Shown one piece after another: positions 15,139 through 24,014 of a stretch of DNA of 63,657 nt. How positions within the stretch are numbered: position 1 is the stretch's first letter; each line of letters opens with the position of its first letter. Position numbers and translations under genes: made by a program. Under the pieces are notes generated by a model. That model was not told the DNA's origin. It was given only the letters and a program-made list of their open reading frames with translations, and searched no databases. Origin of the DNA: Acidobacteriota bacterium (GTDB taxonomy: Bacteria; Acidobacteriota; Terriglobia; Bryobacterales; Bryobacteraceae); the NCBI GenBank assembly GCA_026394055.1, contig JAPKYZ010000091.1:1-63657 (forward strand). The letters run 5' to 3'.

Positions 15139-18100
15139 TTGGAGTTTTCCTTGTCTAAAATCAATCAAATCATCTTTTCTCTTATTTTTGTTAGCGTTAC
15201 GTCGTGGGCACAGACCGCCACCGGCATCATTACCGGCACCGTCAGCGATTCCAGCGGCGCCGTTGTGGCCGCCGCCAAGGTGGTGATCACCAATGCCGCC
15301 ACTGGCGCCAAAGTGGAAGTTGCGTCCAACAGTGAGGGCACCTACACGGCGCCGCTGCTGCCGCCCGGCGGCTACTCGGTGGCCGTGACGGCGTCTGGTT
15401 TTAAAACTTTTGAGCAGACCGGTATCCGGCTGCAGGTTCAGCAACAGGCACGCGTCAACGTCACTTTGCAGTTGGGCGCGGTCAGTGACTCGGTCTCCGT
15501 GACGGCCGACGCAGCGGTGGTGGAAGCGACCACTTCGTCAGTCGGCAAGGTGGTCGACAATAAGCGGATTTTGGAGCTGCCGCTAAACACCCGCAACGTC
15601 TACTCTCTGGTGAACCTGACGCCGGGCGTCACGGGCGGTATCGGCAACGCGCACAACTCGGTCAGCTACAGCGTCAATGGAGCCCGTGGCGGCACCTTTG
15701 ATGTGCTGGTCGATGGCTCCAGCGCGGCCTTCCCTACGGTGAACGGCTTTGCGGGACTCTCGGTGTTCCCTTCGGTGGACGCGGTGGCGGAGTTCAAGAT
15801 GCAGGCGCAGAACTTTAGCGCCGAATTCGGCCGCAGCATCACCAGTGTCTTGAACCTGGTCTACAAGTCCGGTGGCAACGACTTCCACGGCAGCGCCTAT
15901 GAGTTTCTGCGCAACTCGGTGCTTGATTCAAACAACTTCTTCGCCAATCAGCGTGGCGCGGCGCTGGCCAGCTTCAAGCGCAATCAGTTTGGTGGCACCA
16001 TCAGCGGGCCCATCAAGAAGAACAAGACCTTCTTCCTCGGCTCCTACGAAGGGCTGCGGGAGCGCAGCTTTTCCGACCGCCTGACGACGGTCCCCACCGA
16101 GCTGGAGCGCTCCGGCGATTTCTCGAACACCCGCGCCAGTGCCACCCAGGTGATCAACATCTTCGATCCGGATTCGACGCGCCCCAATCCCAATGGCAGC
16201 GGCTCCATCCGTGATCTATTTGCCGGCAACCGCATTCCGGCCAACCGCTTTGACGCCGTCGCCCGCACCACCATGGGTTACTTCCCCAAGGCCAACCAAC
16301 CGGGCGACCCCGGCACCTTCCGCAACAATTTCTACAACAACGGCGCCGCGGCCATCAACACCGACAACGCCGACGTTCGCGTGGACCACAACATCTCCGA
16401 CCGGCAGCGCCTGTTTGGCCGTTTCTCCTACCGCAAATCCTTCAACGGACCGCCCCAGCTGTTCCCGGGCGAACTCGGGATCGCCGAAGGCCGCGTGAAC
16501 AACAACGACTTTGGCCGTAACGCCGTCGTTGATTACACCAACACGTTGAACTCAACGACGCTGGTGAACATCCGCCTCTCGTTCGCGCGCAACCGGTTCT
16601 TGTTCGACAACCAGGGCCTGGGCTTTGTCCCGTCCAGCCTGGGGCTCCCCAAAGCTCTCGACGCGGCGGTGGACCGCTACATGTTCCCGCGCTTCGATGT
16701 CGCCGGGCAGACCTCGCTGGGTGGCAGCGACCACCGCCAGAGCGGCTTCAACAACTACGGCCTGGCGGGCAGCTTCAGCCGTTTGATCGGCAAGCATTCG
16801 CTGAAGTTCGGCTATGAAGGCCGCATGCTGCGCATCAATGTTTGGGAAGCGCGCGCGGCGGGCACCTTCGGCTTCACCACCGCCTTTACGCAGGGCCCCA
16901 ACCCCACCAGCGCCAGCGCCACCGCCGGCTACGGCTTCGCCTCCTTCCTGTTGGGCACCGGCACCAGCGGTAACTTCTACCAGAACTGGAAAAACGTCGC
17001 CGCCCAGAGCTTCTACCAGGCCTTCTATGTGCAGGACGATTGGCGCATCACCCGCAAGCTGACGCTGAACCTGGGTGTCCGTTATGACTTCGATACTCCG
17101 CGCACGGAGCGTTACGACCGGTTGAGCTGGTTTGACCCCAGCATCAATTCGCCGCTGGCCTCGCGAGTTCCTGGCTTCAGCAACCTCAAGGGCGGTCTGC
17201 GCTTTGTGGGCGTCGACGGCAATGACCGGACCCAGTTTAATGGCGACTTCAACAACATCGCCCCCCGCTTGGGCTTCGCCTATCAGGTGAACGACAAGAC
17301 CACCATCCGCGGCGCCTTTGCCCAGCTGTTTGGACCCAGCACGTTGTCCGCGCAGGGCACCGTTGGCCCCTACGGCTTCCGTGTCGAGACTCCGTGGGTG
17401 ACCAGCCTCGATGGCATCACGCCACTGAACCGCTTGAGCAACCCGTTCCCCGGCGGCTTCCAGCCCGTGCCCGGCTCCTCGCTGGGCGCGCTGACGGCCA
17501 TCGGCAGCAACCTGGACGCACCCTTGAGCAATACCAACACGCCCTACACGCTGCAATACAACTTCACGGTGCAGCGCGAACTGCCCGGCGCGGTGTTGCT
17601 GGAAGTCGGCTACGTGGCCAATCGCGGCCGCCAGCTGTCGCGCGGTGGCGAAGGCGGCTTCACGCTCAATCAGGTGAATCCGCAGTACCTGAGCCTGGGC
17701 AACCAGCTGAACCAGTTGGTGGACAACCCCTTCTTCGGCAACGGTGGCGCGGGCGTGGTGGCCAACCGGCAAGTCTCGCGTGCCCAGCTGCTGCGGCCGT
17801 ATCCGCAGTTTGGGGCGATCTACCCGCTGTTCTCGCAAGGGGCTACTTCCGACTACAATTCAATGCAGCTCACTTTCAGCAAGCGCTTTTCCAAGGGCGT
17901 CGTGTTTGAAGGCAGCTACGTGTGGGCCAAGACGATTGACGAAGGCACCAGCTATCAGGACAGCTACAACGCCAAGGCCAGCCGCGCGATCTCAAGCGTC
18001 GATGTGCCGCACCGCCTGATCTTCAGCGGTGTCTACGAACTGCCCATCGGCCGCGGGCGCCAGTTCGGCTCGGACATGCCCAAAGTGCTGGACGCCCTGG

Positions 18101-18558
18101 TGGGTGGCTGGCAGGTGAACGGCATCTACAATCTGCAATCCGGGTCGGCATTGGGGATCGGGGCCAACAACACAGCGGGCCTGTTCACTGAGGCCATCCG
18201 CGCCAATACCAACGGCCAGCGCGCCTCGCTCGACATCGATGCCCACAGCCGTCTGGACAAGTGGTTCGACACCAGCACCTTCAGCCAGCCGGCCGCGTTC
18301 ACGCTGGGCAACATGGGTCCGCTGGTGGCCAACCTCCGCAACCACCACATCAACAACCTGGACCTGTCGGTGTTCAAGATCTTCCGGTTGACCGAGAAGG
18401 TCCGGCTGCAGTTCCGCGCGGAAGCGTTCAACTCGATGAACCGCGTGCGATTCTCCAGCCCCAACACCAGCGTCACCGGCGGCGCCAACTTCGGCCGCGT
18501 CACGGCGCAAGCCAACGATCCACGGCAGATGCAGGGCGGCCTGAAGCTGATCTGGTAG
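15139..18558 (+). CDS. TonB-dependent receptor with carboxypeptidase-regulatory-like domain
   Basis: A 1139-residue outer-membrane receptor. It has an N-terminal signal peptide ending SVTSWAQ, an Ig-like carboxypeptidase-regulatory domain (TGIITGTVSDSSGAVVAAAKV, residues about 29-110), a plug (VNGARGGTFDVLVDG) and a long beta-barrel ending VNFGRVTA...LKLIW. The terminal aromatic residue fits outer-membrane insertion. This Oar-like architecture is greatly expanded in Acidobacteria. The substrate is unknown. A hairpin terminator follows. Confidence 0.9.
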   Translation: MEFSLSKINQIIFSLIFVSVTSWAQTATGIITGTVSDSSGAVVAAAKVVITNAATGAKVEVASNSEGTYTAPLLPPGGYSVAVTASGFKTFEQTGIRLQVQQQARVNVTLQLGAVSDSVSVTADAAVVEATTSSVGKVVDNKRILELPLNTRNVYSLVNLTPGVTGGIGNAHNSVSYSVNGARGGTFDVLVDGSSAAFPTVNGFAGLSVFPSVDAVAEFKMQAQNFSAEFGRSITSVLNLVYKSGGNDFHGSAYEFLRNSVLDSNNFFANQRGAALASFKRNQFGGTISGPIKKNKTFFLGSYEGLRERSFSDRLTTVPTELERSGDFSNTRASATQVINIFDPDSTRPNPNGSGSIRDLFAGNRIPANRFDAVARTTMGYFPKANQPGDPGTFRNNFYNNGAAAINTDNADVRVDHNISDRQRLFGRFSYRKSFNGPPQLFPGELGIAEGRVNNNDFGRNAVVDYTNTLNSTTLVNIRLSFARNRFLFDNQGLGFVPSSLGLPKALDAAVDRYMFPRFDVAGQTSLGGSDHRQSGFNNYGLAGSFSRLIGKHSLKFGYEGRMLRINVWEARAAGTFGFTTAFTQGPNPTSASATAGYGFASFLLGTGTSGNFYQNWKNVAAQSFYQAFYVQDDWRITRKLTLNLGVRYDFDTPRTERYDRLSWFDPSINSPLASRVPGFSNLKGGLRFVGVDGNDRTQFNGDFNNIAPRLGFAYQVNDKTTIRGAFAQLFGPSTLSAQGTVGPYGFRVETPWVTSLDGITPLNRLSNPFPGGFQPVPGSSLGALTAIGSNLDAPLSNTNTPYTLQYNFTVQRELPGAVLLEVGYVANRGRQLSRGGEGGFTLNQVNPQYLSLGNQLNQLVDNPFFGNGGAGVVANRQVSRAQLLRPYPQFGAIYPLFSQGATSDYNSMQLTFSKRFSKGVVFEGSYVWAKTIDEGTSYQDSYNAKASRAISSVDVPHRLIFSGVYELPIGRGRQFGSDMPKVLDALVGGWQVNGIYNLQSGSALGIGANNTAGLFTEAIRANTNGQRASLDIDAHSRLDKWFDTSTFSQPAAFTLGNMGPLVANLRNHHINNLDLSVFKIFRLTEKVRLQFRAEAFNSMNRVRFSSPNTSVTGGANFGRVTAQANDPRQMQGGLKLIW

Positions 18559-18578
18559 GCGGAAAATCGTAGTCCAGT

Positions 18579-18628
18579 ACCGGCGGGTGCTTTCTCAAAT
18601 GGAGAATGCGCCCGCCGGTTTGGTTTTG
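18579..18628 (+). terminator. Intrinsic terminator after TonB receptor
   Basis: ACCGGCGGG and CCCGCCGGT form a long GC-rich stem with a 23-base loop that can extend through GTGC/GCGC, followed by TTGGTTTTG. It lies 21 bases after the receptor stop. Confidence 0.7.
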
Positions 18629-18923
18629 CAGGCATCATTTTGCCCGATCCACCCAATCTCGCCCGCCTTCCTCACCGCGGACCGGTTAAACCACGACATC
18701 TATATCGGTCAACGGATCAGCGGCGAAGCCGCGCGAGGACCGCACTTGGGTACAGCTAAATCGGCCGCTAGCCCGGCTGGCACCCACGGTCTGGATGCGA
18801 CCCTTCTAGGCCGTCATGCGGGCGTTGGCTTGCAGCTTCTACCTATCCCAGACGGTTGGGGGAAAAGGTGGACAGCACGGGCAGCAAGAGTCCGTGCCGG
18901 GTAAGCGTAATCCTCGCCAAAAC
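18629..18923. other. Gene-poor stretch between convergent genes
   Basis: Nearly 300 bases without a convincing gene. A plus-strand open frame (18587-18904) crosses the terminator, lacks a ribosome site and has no recognised motif. No repeat or tRNA is evident. Confidence 0.4.
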
Positions 18924-20249
18924 TTACTTCGCTTTGTAGGCGACGTTGCCCGCCACCATCGTCATTTCGATGGCACGGATGTTCTTCACGTCGGCAGCAG
19001 GGTCCTTGCTGAGCACCACCAGGTCCGCCCACTTGCCTTTTTCGAGCGTCCCGATCTGCTTGTCCCAGCCGTAGCTTTGCGCGTTGTTGCGCGTGGCGCA
19101 GACGATGATCTGGGCAGGCTTGAGGCCCGCTTCCTGCATAAGCTCCATCTCCCAGTGCTCAAAGTAGCCGGGGAAGCGGACGGGCGGGCCGGAGTCGCTG
19201 CCCATGCCCACGGGAACACCCGCGTCGTAGAGCTTCTTCAGGTTCTTCTTTGCGGTCTCCAGAAAGTCCGGATAGAGCTTGTGGTCCGGGTCGATCTTTT
19301 GTCCTTGCTGGTAGGCGGCGGACTTCATCCGGGTAACGATCTCGCCCGAGGGGCCACCGACGCCACGAGTGAAGAACGGGTCGTCGAGGAACGGCCGGGG
19401 TTCGGCGTAGTAGAACATCGAGATCTCGCGCGCCAGCGTCGCCGCACCCAGCCGGGCGCCGGTCTTTTTCATCAGTGCGACAAAGCTGTCGTCCACGGGT
19501 TTGTCGCGGACGCTGTGGATGATCATGTCCAGGCCGCCTTCCATCAGCGCGCGCGCATCTTCGCGGTAGAAGATGTGGGCGGCCACTTTCAGGCCATGCT
19601 TGTGCGCCTGGGCGATGATCGCCTTGCACAGCTCCGGCGAGATCTTCTTTTCCTTGCCCAGATGGTCATCCATCCAGATCTTGATCAGGTCCACCTTCAG
19701 CGCCGCCTGCTCGTCGACGGCCTTCTGCGCTTGCTCCACCGTCTCGATCTCGTACGGCACCCCCTTCATGCCCATGGCCGAGGTCGGATAGCCGTTCTTG
19801 CCGGTGAAGCCGCGCCCGGCGGTGATCACCCGAGCCATTGAAGGCCGGCCCGCGCGTTGCTCGGTGCGGATGGCCCAGACAGGCGACTGGTCGCTGCCCA
19901 TCGACACCATCGTCGTGATGCCATAGGAGGCGTAGTTCTTCAGTTGCGCTTCGGCGTTCTCGCGGGTGAAGTTTTTGGGGTCCTGGATGAAGCCTTTGGT
20001 GTTGCCCAAGTGGCCGTGCGAGGCGATCAGGCCCGGGATCACGTACTTGCCAGTCAGGTCGATCACTTCGGCGTCTTTCGGCGCCTTCACACTGCTGCCG
20101 ATCTGGGTGATGCGGCCATCGACCACCAAAATCGAGGTGCCGGTCTTCGCCACCCCACCTGTGCCATCGAGCACGGTGGCATTCTTCAATAACTTGGTCT
20201 CAGCAAATGCGTCCAGCGCACAGGCCAGCAACAGCAGCAAACCCTTCAT
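18924..20249 (-). CDS. Exported amidohydrolase (imidazolonepropionase-like)
   Basis: The 441-residue protein has a signal peptide (MKGLLLLLACALDAFA), the composite-domain beta-sandwich at both ends (LLKNATVLDGTG, GRITQIG; GTLEKGKWADLVVL), and the metal-dependent barrel with an HGHLG-type HxH motif (ASHGHLGNTK), a later His (LKVAAHIFY) and the MGSDSGPP Asp motif near residue 345. Members hydrolyse amide or amine bonds; the substrate is not predictable. The ATG overlaps the stop of a 49-residue gene upstream (ATGA). Confidence 0.88.
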   Translation of the reverse strand: MKGLLLLLACALDAFAETKLLKNATVLDGTGGVAKTGTSILVVDGRITQIGSSVKAPKDAEVIDLTGKYVIPGLIASHGHLGNTKGFIQDPKNFTRENAEAQLKNYASYGITTMVSMGSDQSPVWAIRTEQRAGRPSMARVITAGRGFTGKNGYPTSAMGMKGVPYEIETVEQAQKAVDEQAALKVDLIKIWMDDHLGKEKKISPELCKAIIAQAHKHGLKVAAHIFYREDARALMEGGLDMIIHSVRDKPVDDSFVALMKKTGARLGAATLAREISMFYYAEPRPFLDDPFFTRGVGGPSGEIVTRMKSAAYQQGQKIDPDHKLYPDFLETAKKNLKKLYDAGVPVGMGSDSGPPVRFPGYFEHWEMELMQEAGLKPAQIIVCATRNNAQSYGWDKQIGTLEKGKWADLVVLSKDPAADVKNIRAIEMTMVAGNVAYKAK

Positions 20250-20395
20250 TCTTTTTCCTCGCCCGGTGGTTTCTTGTACTTCGGTGGCTTCTTGAGTTTC
20301 GAGACTATCACTTTCGTCGAGGAGACGGTACCGACGCGCTCCCGCGCAATTTCCCGCACGCCTTTGCCTTCGTCGAACTTCTTGCGACGCGCCAT
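20246..20395 (-). CDS. Small basic conserved-looking protein (49 residues)
   Basis: The frame from ATG 20395 encodes 49 residues that are clearly protein-like: MARRKKFDEGKGVREIAR at the start and KLKKPPKYKKPPGEEKE at the end, about a third Lys/Arg. A GGTGGG element lies five bases before the ATG. The stop overlaps the amidohydrolase start as ATGA, so translation is probably coupled. I do not recognise the family; the charge suggests nucleic-acid or ribosome contact, but that is speculation. Confidence 0.65.
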   Translation of the reverse strand: MARRKKFDEGKGVREIARERVGTVSSTKVIVSKLKKPPKYKKPPGEEKE

Positions 20396-20419
20396 ATACC
20401 CACCATCATCGAAGAAACC

Positions 20420-20773
20420 GTGATTCTTTCCAACCCCCGCATCCTGCTGGCGCTTGAGGGTGCCGCCGTGCTCGCGTTTGCTGCATGGTCATACGCGGCC
20501 ACGGGAGCGGGCTGGGGCCTGTTCGCACTGCTCTTCCTGACGCCGGACCTGCTGATGCTGGGCTATCTGGCCAACCCCAAGCTGGGCAGCGCCTGCTACA
20601 ACTTGGCGCACACGGAAGTGCTGCCAATCCTGCTGCTGATCTTCACCGGTCCGGCGGTGGCTCCTTATGCCTGGATCTGGCTGGCGCACATCGGCTTCGA
20701 CCGCATGGCCGGCTACGGCCTAAAGTACCCGACGTTCTTCAAGGACACGCATTTGCAGCGGGTGGCGGGGTAG
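20420..20773 (+). CDS. DUF4260 family membrane protein
   Basis: The 117-residue product starts at GTG 20420, where the family N-terminus (LSNPRILLALEGAAVL) begins; the longer frame would cross the divergent gene. It has three to four predicted helices and the family blocks FLTPDLLMLGYL, YNLAHTEVLP and IWLAHIGFDRMAGYGLKYP ending in FKDTHLQRV. Function is unknown. The start is only 24 bases from the divergent 49-residue gene, so their promoters must overlap or be internal. Confidence 0.85.
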   Translation: MILSNPRILLALEGAAVLAFAAWSYAATGAGWGLFALLFLTPDLLMLGYLANPKLGSACYNLAHTEVLPILLLIFTGPAVAPYAWIWLAHIGFDRMAGYGLKYPTFFKDTHLQRVAG

Positions 20774-20793
20774 CGAGCTTAAGGCAGGACCGG

Positions 20794-21069
20794 CTAACGC
20801 CGGAAAAGCTCGGAGTGACTGCCCGTTCTGACAAGCGTAATCGCCGATTCAGTTGTCCGATAGAGTAGCAGCCAGTCGGGCTCGACATGACAATCCCAGT
20901 GGCCGATCCATTCGCCCTTCAAGGGATGGAGGCGGCAGCGTGGAGGCAAAGGGAGCTGGGCTTGCAGCAAGTCTACGATGCGCCCTAGCTTTTCCAGATC
21001 CTTCCCTTGTTTGGCGAGTCGACGCACATCCCGCTCGAACGCCGAGGTGGTGAGGACCGCGAGCAGCAT
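20794..21069 (-). CDS. YafQ-like RelE superfamily toxin
   Basis: The 91-residue protein has the YafQ family pattern: a Lys-rich RDVRRLAKQGKDLEKL start, HPLKGEWIGHWDCHVEPDWLLLYR, and a terminal TGSHSELF with the catalytic His. YafQ toxins cleave mRNA in the ribosome. It starts one base before the antitoxin stop ends (TAATG overlap), typical of toxin-antitoxin operons. The antitoxin upstream would neutralise it. Confidence 0.88.
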   Translation of the reverse strand: MLLAVLTTSAFERDVRRLAKQGKDLEKLGRIVDLLQAQLPLPPRCRLHPLKGEWIGHWDCHVEPDWLLLYRTTESAITLVRTGSHSELFRR

Positions 21070-21293
21070 TAGATCTGCTTGAGGAATTCGCTGAAGGAAT
21101 CAAACCGCTTCAGGCCTCGGCCCTCATTCGACTCGCGTAGCGCGGCGATGGTCTCATCGTTCGGCTCATGAGACGCGAAGGCCTCCGGAGTGCTTTCCGT
21201 CTCCACCAGCGACGAGAGCACGCGCTGGGCAACGAAGCAGTCCGCATCCAGCAGCAGATCCACCAAGCGATGTAGTTCTTCTCGGGCGACCAT
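21069..21293 (-). CDS. Antitoxin partner of the YafQ-like toxin
   Basis: About 74 residues (MVAREELHRLVDLLLDAD...). The C-terminal half is acidic and unstructured-looking, as is usual for antitoxin segments that wrap the toxin. The N-terminal half is helical and could be the DNA-binding part, but it is not a clear DinJ/RelB match. Its placement directly before a YafQ-like toxin, with a 1-base overlap, carries the assignment. It starts about 28 bases downstream of the guaA stop. Confidence 0.75.
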   Translation of the reverse strand: MVAREELHRLVDLLLDADCFVAQRVLSSLVETESTPEAFASHEPNDETIAALRESNEGRGLKRFDSFSEFLKQI

Positions 21294-21321
21294 CAATCAA
21301 ATTGTAGCGCCGTCAAACATC

Positions 21322-23079
21322 CTACTCCCACTCAATCGTCGCCGGAGGCTTATGCGTAATGTCGTAGAGCACGTGCGCCACGCCCGGAATGTCCAGCAAG
21401 CGGGCCACCAATGCCTCCCGCAAAGCATCGGGCATGGCCACCGCGCTGGCCGTCATGCCGTCAACGGAATAGATGGGCCGCAGCACCACTGAATCGGGAC
21501 GCGTGGCATCGCCCAGCGGGATTAGCACCACCGGAAACTGCCAGACCTGTTGCTCAAAGCCGGACCGTTCCGACATCTCGCGCACAATCGCATCGGCCCG
21601 GCGCAAGCGGTCCAGGCGCTCTTCCGTGATGGCGCTCGGCAGCACGTGGGCTTCGCTGAAAGGCGAGTGGCCACCGCAGTAAGCAATCACGCGATTGACG
21701 TCGGAGCGCTGGTTGATCAGATGCGTCGCCCGGTCGATCACTCCTTCGGTGGGCAACTCTTCGACAGCCAACACCGGACGGTATGTGCGCGAATCGCCCT
21801 GCACGCCCACGCTGCGCACCGGGACTACCCAACCTTCCGGTGTCGCTTCCACCGGCGCGGCCGCATCTGAACACAGGCAGCGGATGGCCAAGCCTGGACC
21901 CGGGAACGGATGCCGGTCCAGCAGTGCATCAGGAAGCTTCATCGTCCGGCCCAGCACCCGCACTTCGTCCTTGTAGAGATCCCGCAACGGCTCGACGATC
22001 CGGTTGGCTTCCATCAGGCGTTGAATGCCGGCGACGCGGTTGTGGTGCGTCTTGATCAGGTCAGCCTTCTTCGAGCCGCCCGATTCGATGGTGTCGGGGT
22101 AGATGGTGCCTTGGCCCAAGATCCATTCGCCATCGAGAAAGCGGCCGCGTTCGAGAATACGTTCCTGCACGCGGACAAATTCTTCGCCAATGATGTGCCG
22201 CTTGCGCTCCGGCTCCGTGACGCCCGCCAATTGACCCAGAAACTCGGCGCGCGCGTCCACTACTTCAAAGACGCCATGGCCAAAGCCCTCAAACGTCTTC
22301 GCCACAAACTCCGTCTCGCCTTCGCGCATCAGGCCGGTATCGACATAGACGGCATGGACCCGCTCTGCCCCCAGGGCACGCACACAAAGCGCCGAAGCCA
22401 CGGTGGAATCGACGCCGCCACTGGCAAAGAACAGTACGTTGCGGCCCGCGGCGATCTCTTGCACCTGGCGCTCAATCTCGGGCAACTGTTGCTGCGGGTC
22501 CCAATCCTTGACGCAGCCGCAGATCGAAAACAAGAAATTCTCAAGCAGCCGCCGCCCGCGCAGTGTGTGGACCACTTCCGGGTGGAACTGCACACCGTAC
22601 AGCTTGCGCTCTCCATCCTCGATGGCCGAAACCGGGCAGGTGACCGTGGTGGCCGTGCGCCGAAAGCCCGGCGGCGGCGTGCGGACCTGGTCGCGATGGC
22701 TCATCCACACCGGCTCGTCGGCCCCAAAGCCCTTGAGCAACCCGGAGGCATCATCGACATGCAGCGTCGCCTTGCCGTACTCGCCCTTGTCGCCCAACGC
22801 CACTTCGCCGCCCAAGCCATAGGCCATCAACTGCAAGCCATAACAGATGCCCAACACGGGCACCCCGAGCGAGTAGAGCTCTTTCTCCGTGGTGGGGCTA
22901 TCAGGCGCGTACACGCTGGCCGGGCCGCCGGAGATGATGATGCCGCGACGATCAGCCAGCGTTGCCGCGGGCACATCGCTCTGTTGGACGTCGGCATAGA
23001 TGCCTAATTCGCGGACGCGGCGGGCGATCAGGTGGCAGTACTGCCCGCCCGTGTCGAGGACGGTAATTTGCGGGGTCAA
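21322..23079 (-). CDS. guaA: GMP synthase (glutamine-hydrolysing)
   Basis: The 585-residue enzyme makes GMP from XMP, ATP and glutamine. The N-terminal class I glutaminase has ISGGPASVY, the nucleophile block VLGICYGLQL (Cys in GICYG) and FHPEV. The ATP pyrophosphatase domain has the P-loop SGGVDSTV, and the end YDITHKPPATIEWE is the family terminus. The length is above the usual 520 or so because of insertions in the middle and near the C-terminus. It is an ordinary essential gene. Confidence 0.97.
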   Translation of the reverse strand: MTPQITVLDTGGQYCHLIARRVRELGIYADVQQSDVPAATLADRRGIIISGGPASVYAPDSPTTEKELYSLGVPVLGICYGLQLMAYGLGGEVALGDKGEYGKATLHVDDASGLLKGFGADEPVWMSHRDQVRTPPPGFRRTATTVTCPVSAIEDGERKLYGVQFHPEVVHTLRGRRLLENFLFSICGCVKDWDPQQQLPEIERQVQEIAAGRNVLFFASGGVDSTVASALCVRALGAERVHAVYVDTGLMREGETEFVAKTFEGFGHGVFEVVDARAEFLGQLAGVTEPERKRHIIGEEFVRVQERILERGRFLDGEWILGQGTIYPDTIESGGSKKADLIKTHHNRVAGIQRLMEANRIVEPLRDLYKDEVRVLGRTMKLPDALLDRHPFPGPGLAIRCLCSDAAAPVEATPEGWVVPVRSVGVQGDSRTYRPVLAVEELPTEGVIDRATHLINQRSDVNRVIAYCGGHSPFSEAHVLPSAITEERLDRLRRADAIVREMSERSGFEQQVWQFPVVLIPLGDATRPDSVVLRPIYSVDGMTASAVAMPDALREALVARLLDIPGVAHVLYDITHKPPATIEWE

Positions 23080-23209
23080 ACTCTACTGTCGCGCGACCGG
23101 GGGTCCGGTTTCAAGCGGCTGCGCGGAAGCGTGTCGGCCAGAAAAGTCCATTGAGGCACAAAAGTGAGTCACTGCGAGAAAAAGTCATGCGATACTCGGG
23201 GCTGGACCG

Positions 23210-23602
23210 ATGAACGGGAGACCCCAGCAGCGCTTGTGTGTGGTGCCCCGCTGGGTGCACCGCTGCCTGGCGCTGATGTTGGTGCTACTCCTCCAGCTCC
23301 CCGTCGCGTTGGCGGCCGGGCGCGTGTTGTCCGACGACGCATCCGGGATGGCGTGTTGCCGCAAAGGGCAACGGCATTCCTGCTGCCACCGCAAGCGCCC
23401 CGCACCGGGCGCGGTGAGTATCGGCAGCGCCGCTTCGTGCTCCAAGGATTGCTGTTGCGGAGCTTCGGTGGCTCCGCTGCGAACGTTGCTGACGCCTGCC
23501 GCATTGGTGCTTCAAGCCAGTATCGCTCCCGTACGAGCCAGTGATTGCGCGGTGCCGCAATGCAATCGCTCCGCGTGGCAACGCCCTCCGCCCGCTGCCT
23601 AA
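23210..23602 (+). CDS. Exported Cys-rich protein
   Basis: A 130-residue protein with an N-terminal membrane or signal segment (about residues 18-36, LALMLVLLLQLPVALA). Mature cysteines are arranged as CC, CCH, C, CCC and two near the C-terminus. These pairs are metal-ligand-like. It is the first gene of an operon that continues with a CcmH-like protein, MbnP and an MbnH-like enzyme, so a copper or haem-related role is likely; this is inference. I do not recognise the family. Confidence 0.6.
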   Translation: MNGRPQQRLCVVPRWVHRCLALMLVLLLQLPVALAAGRVLSDDASGMACCRKGQRHSCCHRKRPAPGAVSIGSAASCSKDCCCGASVAPLRTLLTPAALVLQASIAPVRASDCAVPQCNRSAWQRPPPAA

Positions 23603-23657
23603 TCCTGCTGGCCAAACCTCAATAGCCCGTCAACCCAACTGAATAGGAGTTGCGCCC

Positions 23658-24014
23658 ATGGAGCTGATCCATCGGCTGCTGCTCGTTTTCGTGTCTGTTA
23701 CTGCGTTTGCGGCGGATGCCGGGGCGGTAGCGGACCGTTTGCTGGCACCGTGTTGCTGGCGCGAATCGGCCCGCGTGCACCAATCGCCCCAAGCGGCCCA
23801 GATGCGCCGGGAGATCGCCCAACGGCTGGCCGCTGGCGAAAACGAGGAGCAGATTGTTGCCCAGTATGTTGCCCAATACGGAGCGCGGATTCTCCGCGAT
23901 CCACCAGGCCATCAACGTTGGTGGCTTGATCTAGTGCCCGCCGCCGCGACGCTCGCGGGGCTGGCGGTACTCACCCGTTTCATTCGACGTTCGCTGTCCG
24001 TGAGGAATCCATGA
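23658..24014 (+). CDS. CcmH-like protein with an unusual CC motif
   Basis: The 118-residue protein has a signal segment, then RLLAPCCWRESARVHQSPQAAQMRREIAQRL, AAGENEEQIVAQYVAQYGARIL and a C-terminal helix. This follows the cytochrome c biogenesis CcmH/CycL N-terminal domain, which reduces apocytochrome c, but the normal RCxxC pair is replaced by CC. The stop overlaps the mbnP start (ATGA). It could serve the c-type haems of the MbnH-like enzyme downstream. Confidence 0.7.
   Translation: MELIHRLLLVFVSVTAFAADAGAVADRLLAPCCWRESARVHQSPQAAQMRREIAQRLAAGENEEQIVAQYVAQYGARILRDPPGHQRWWLDLVPAAATLAGLAVLTRFIRRSLSVRNP

Noticed and set aside
16552..17838. 428-codon minus-strand frame inside the TonB receptor
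   Set aside because: Composition and lack of motifs mark it as a shadow of the receptor gene.
18587..18904. 105-codon plus-strand frame downstream of the receptor
   Set aside because: It starts within the terminator hairpin, lacks a ribosome site and has no recognised pattern.
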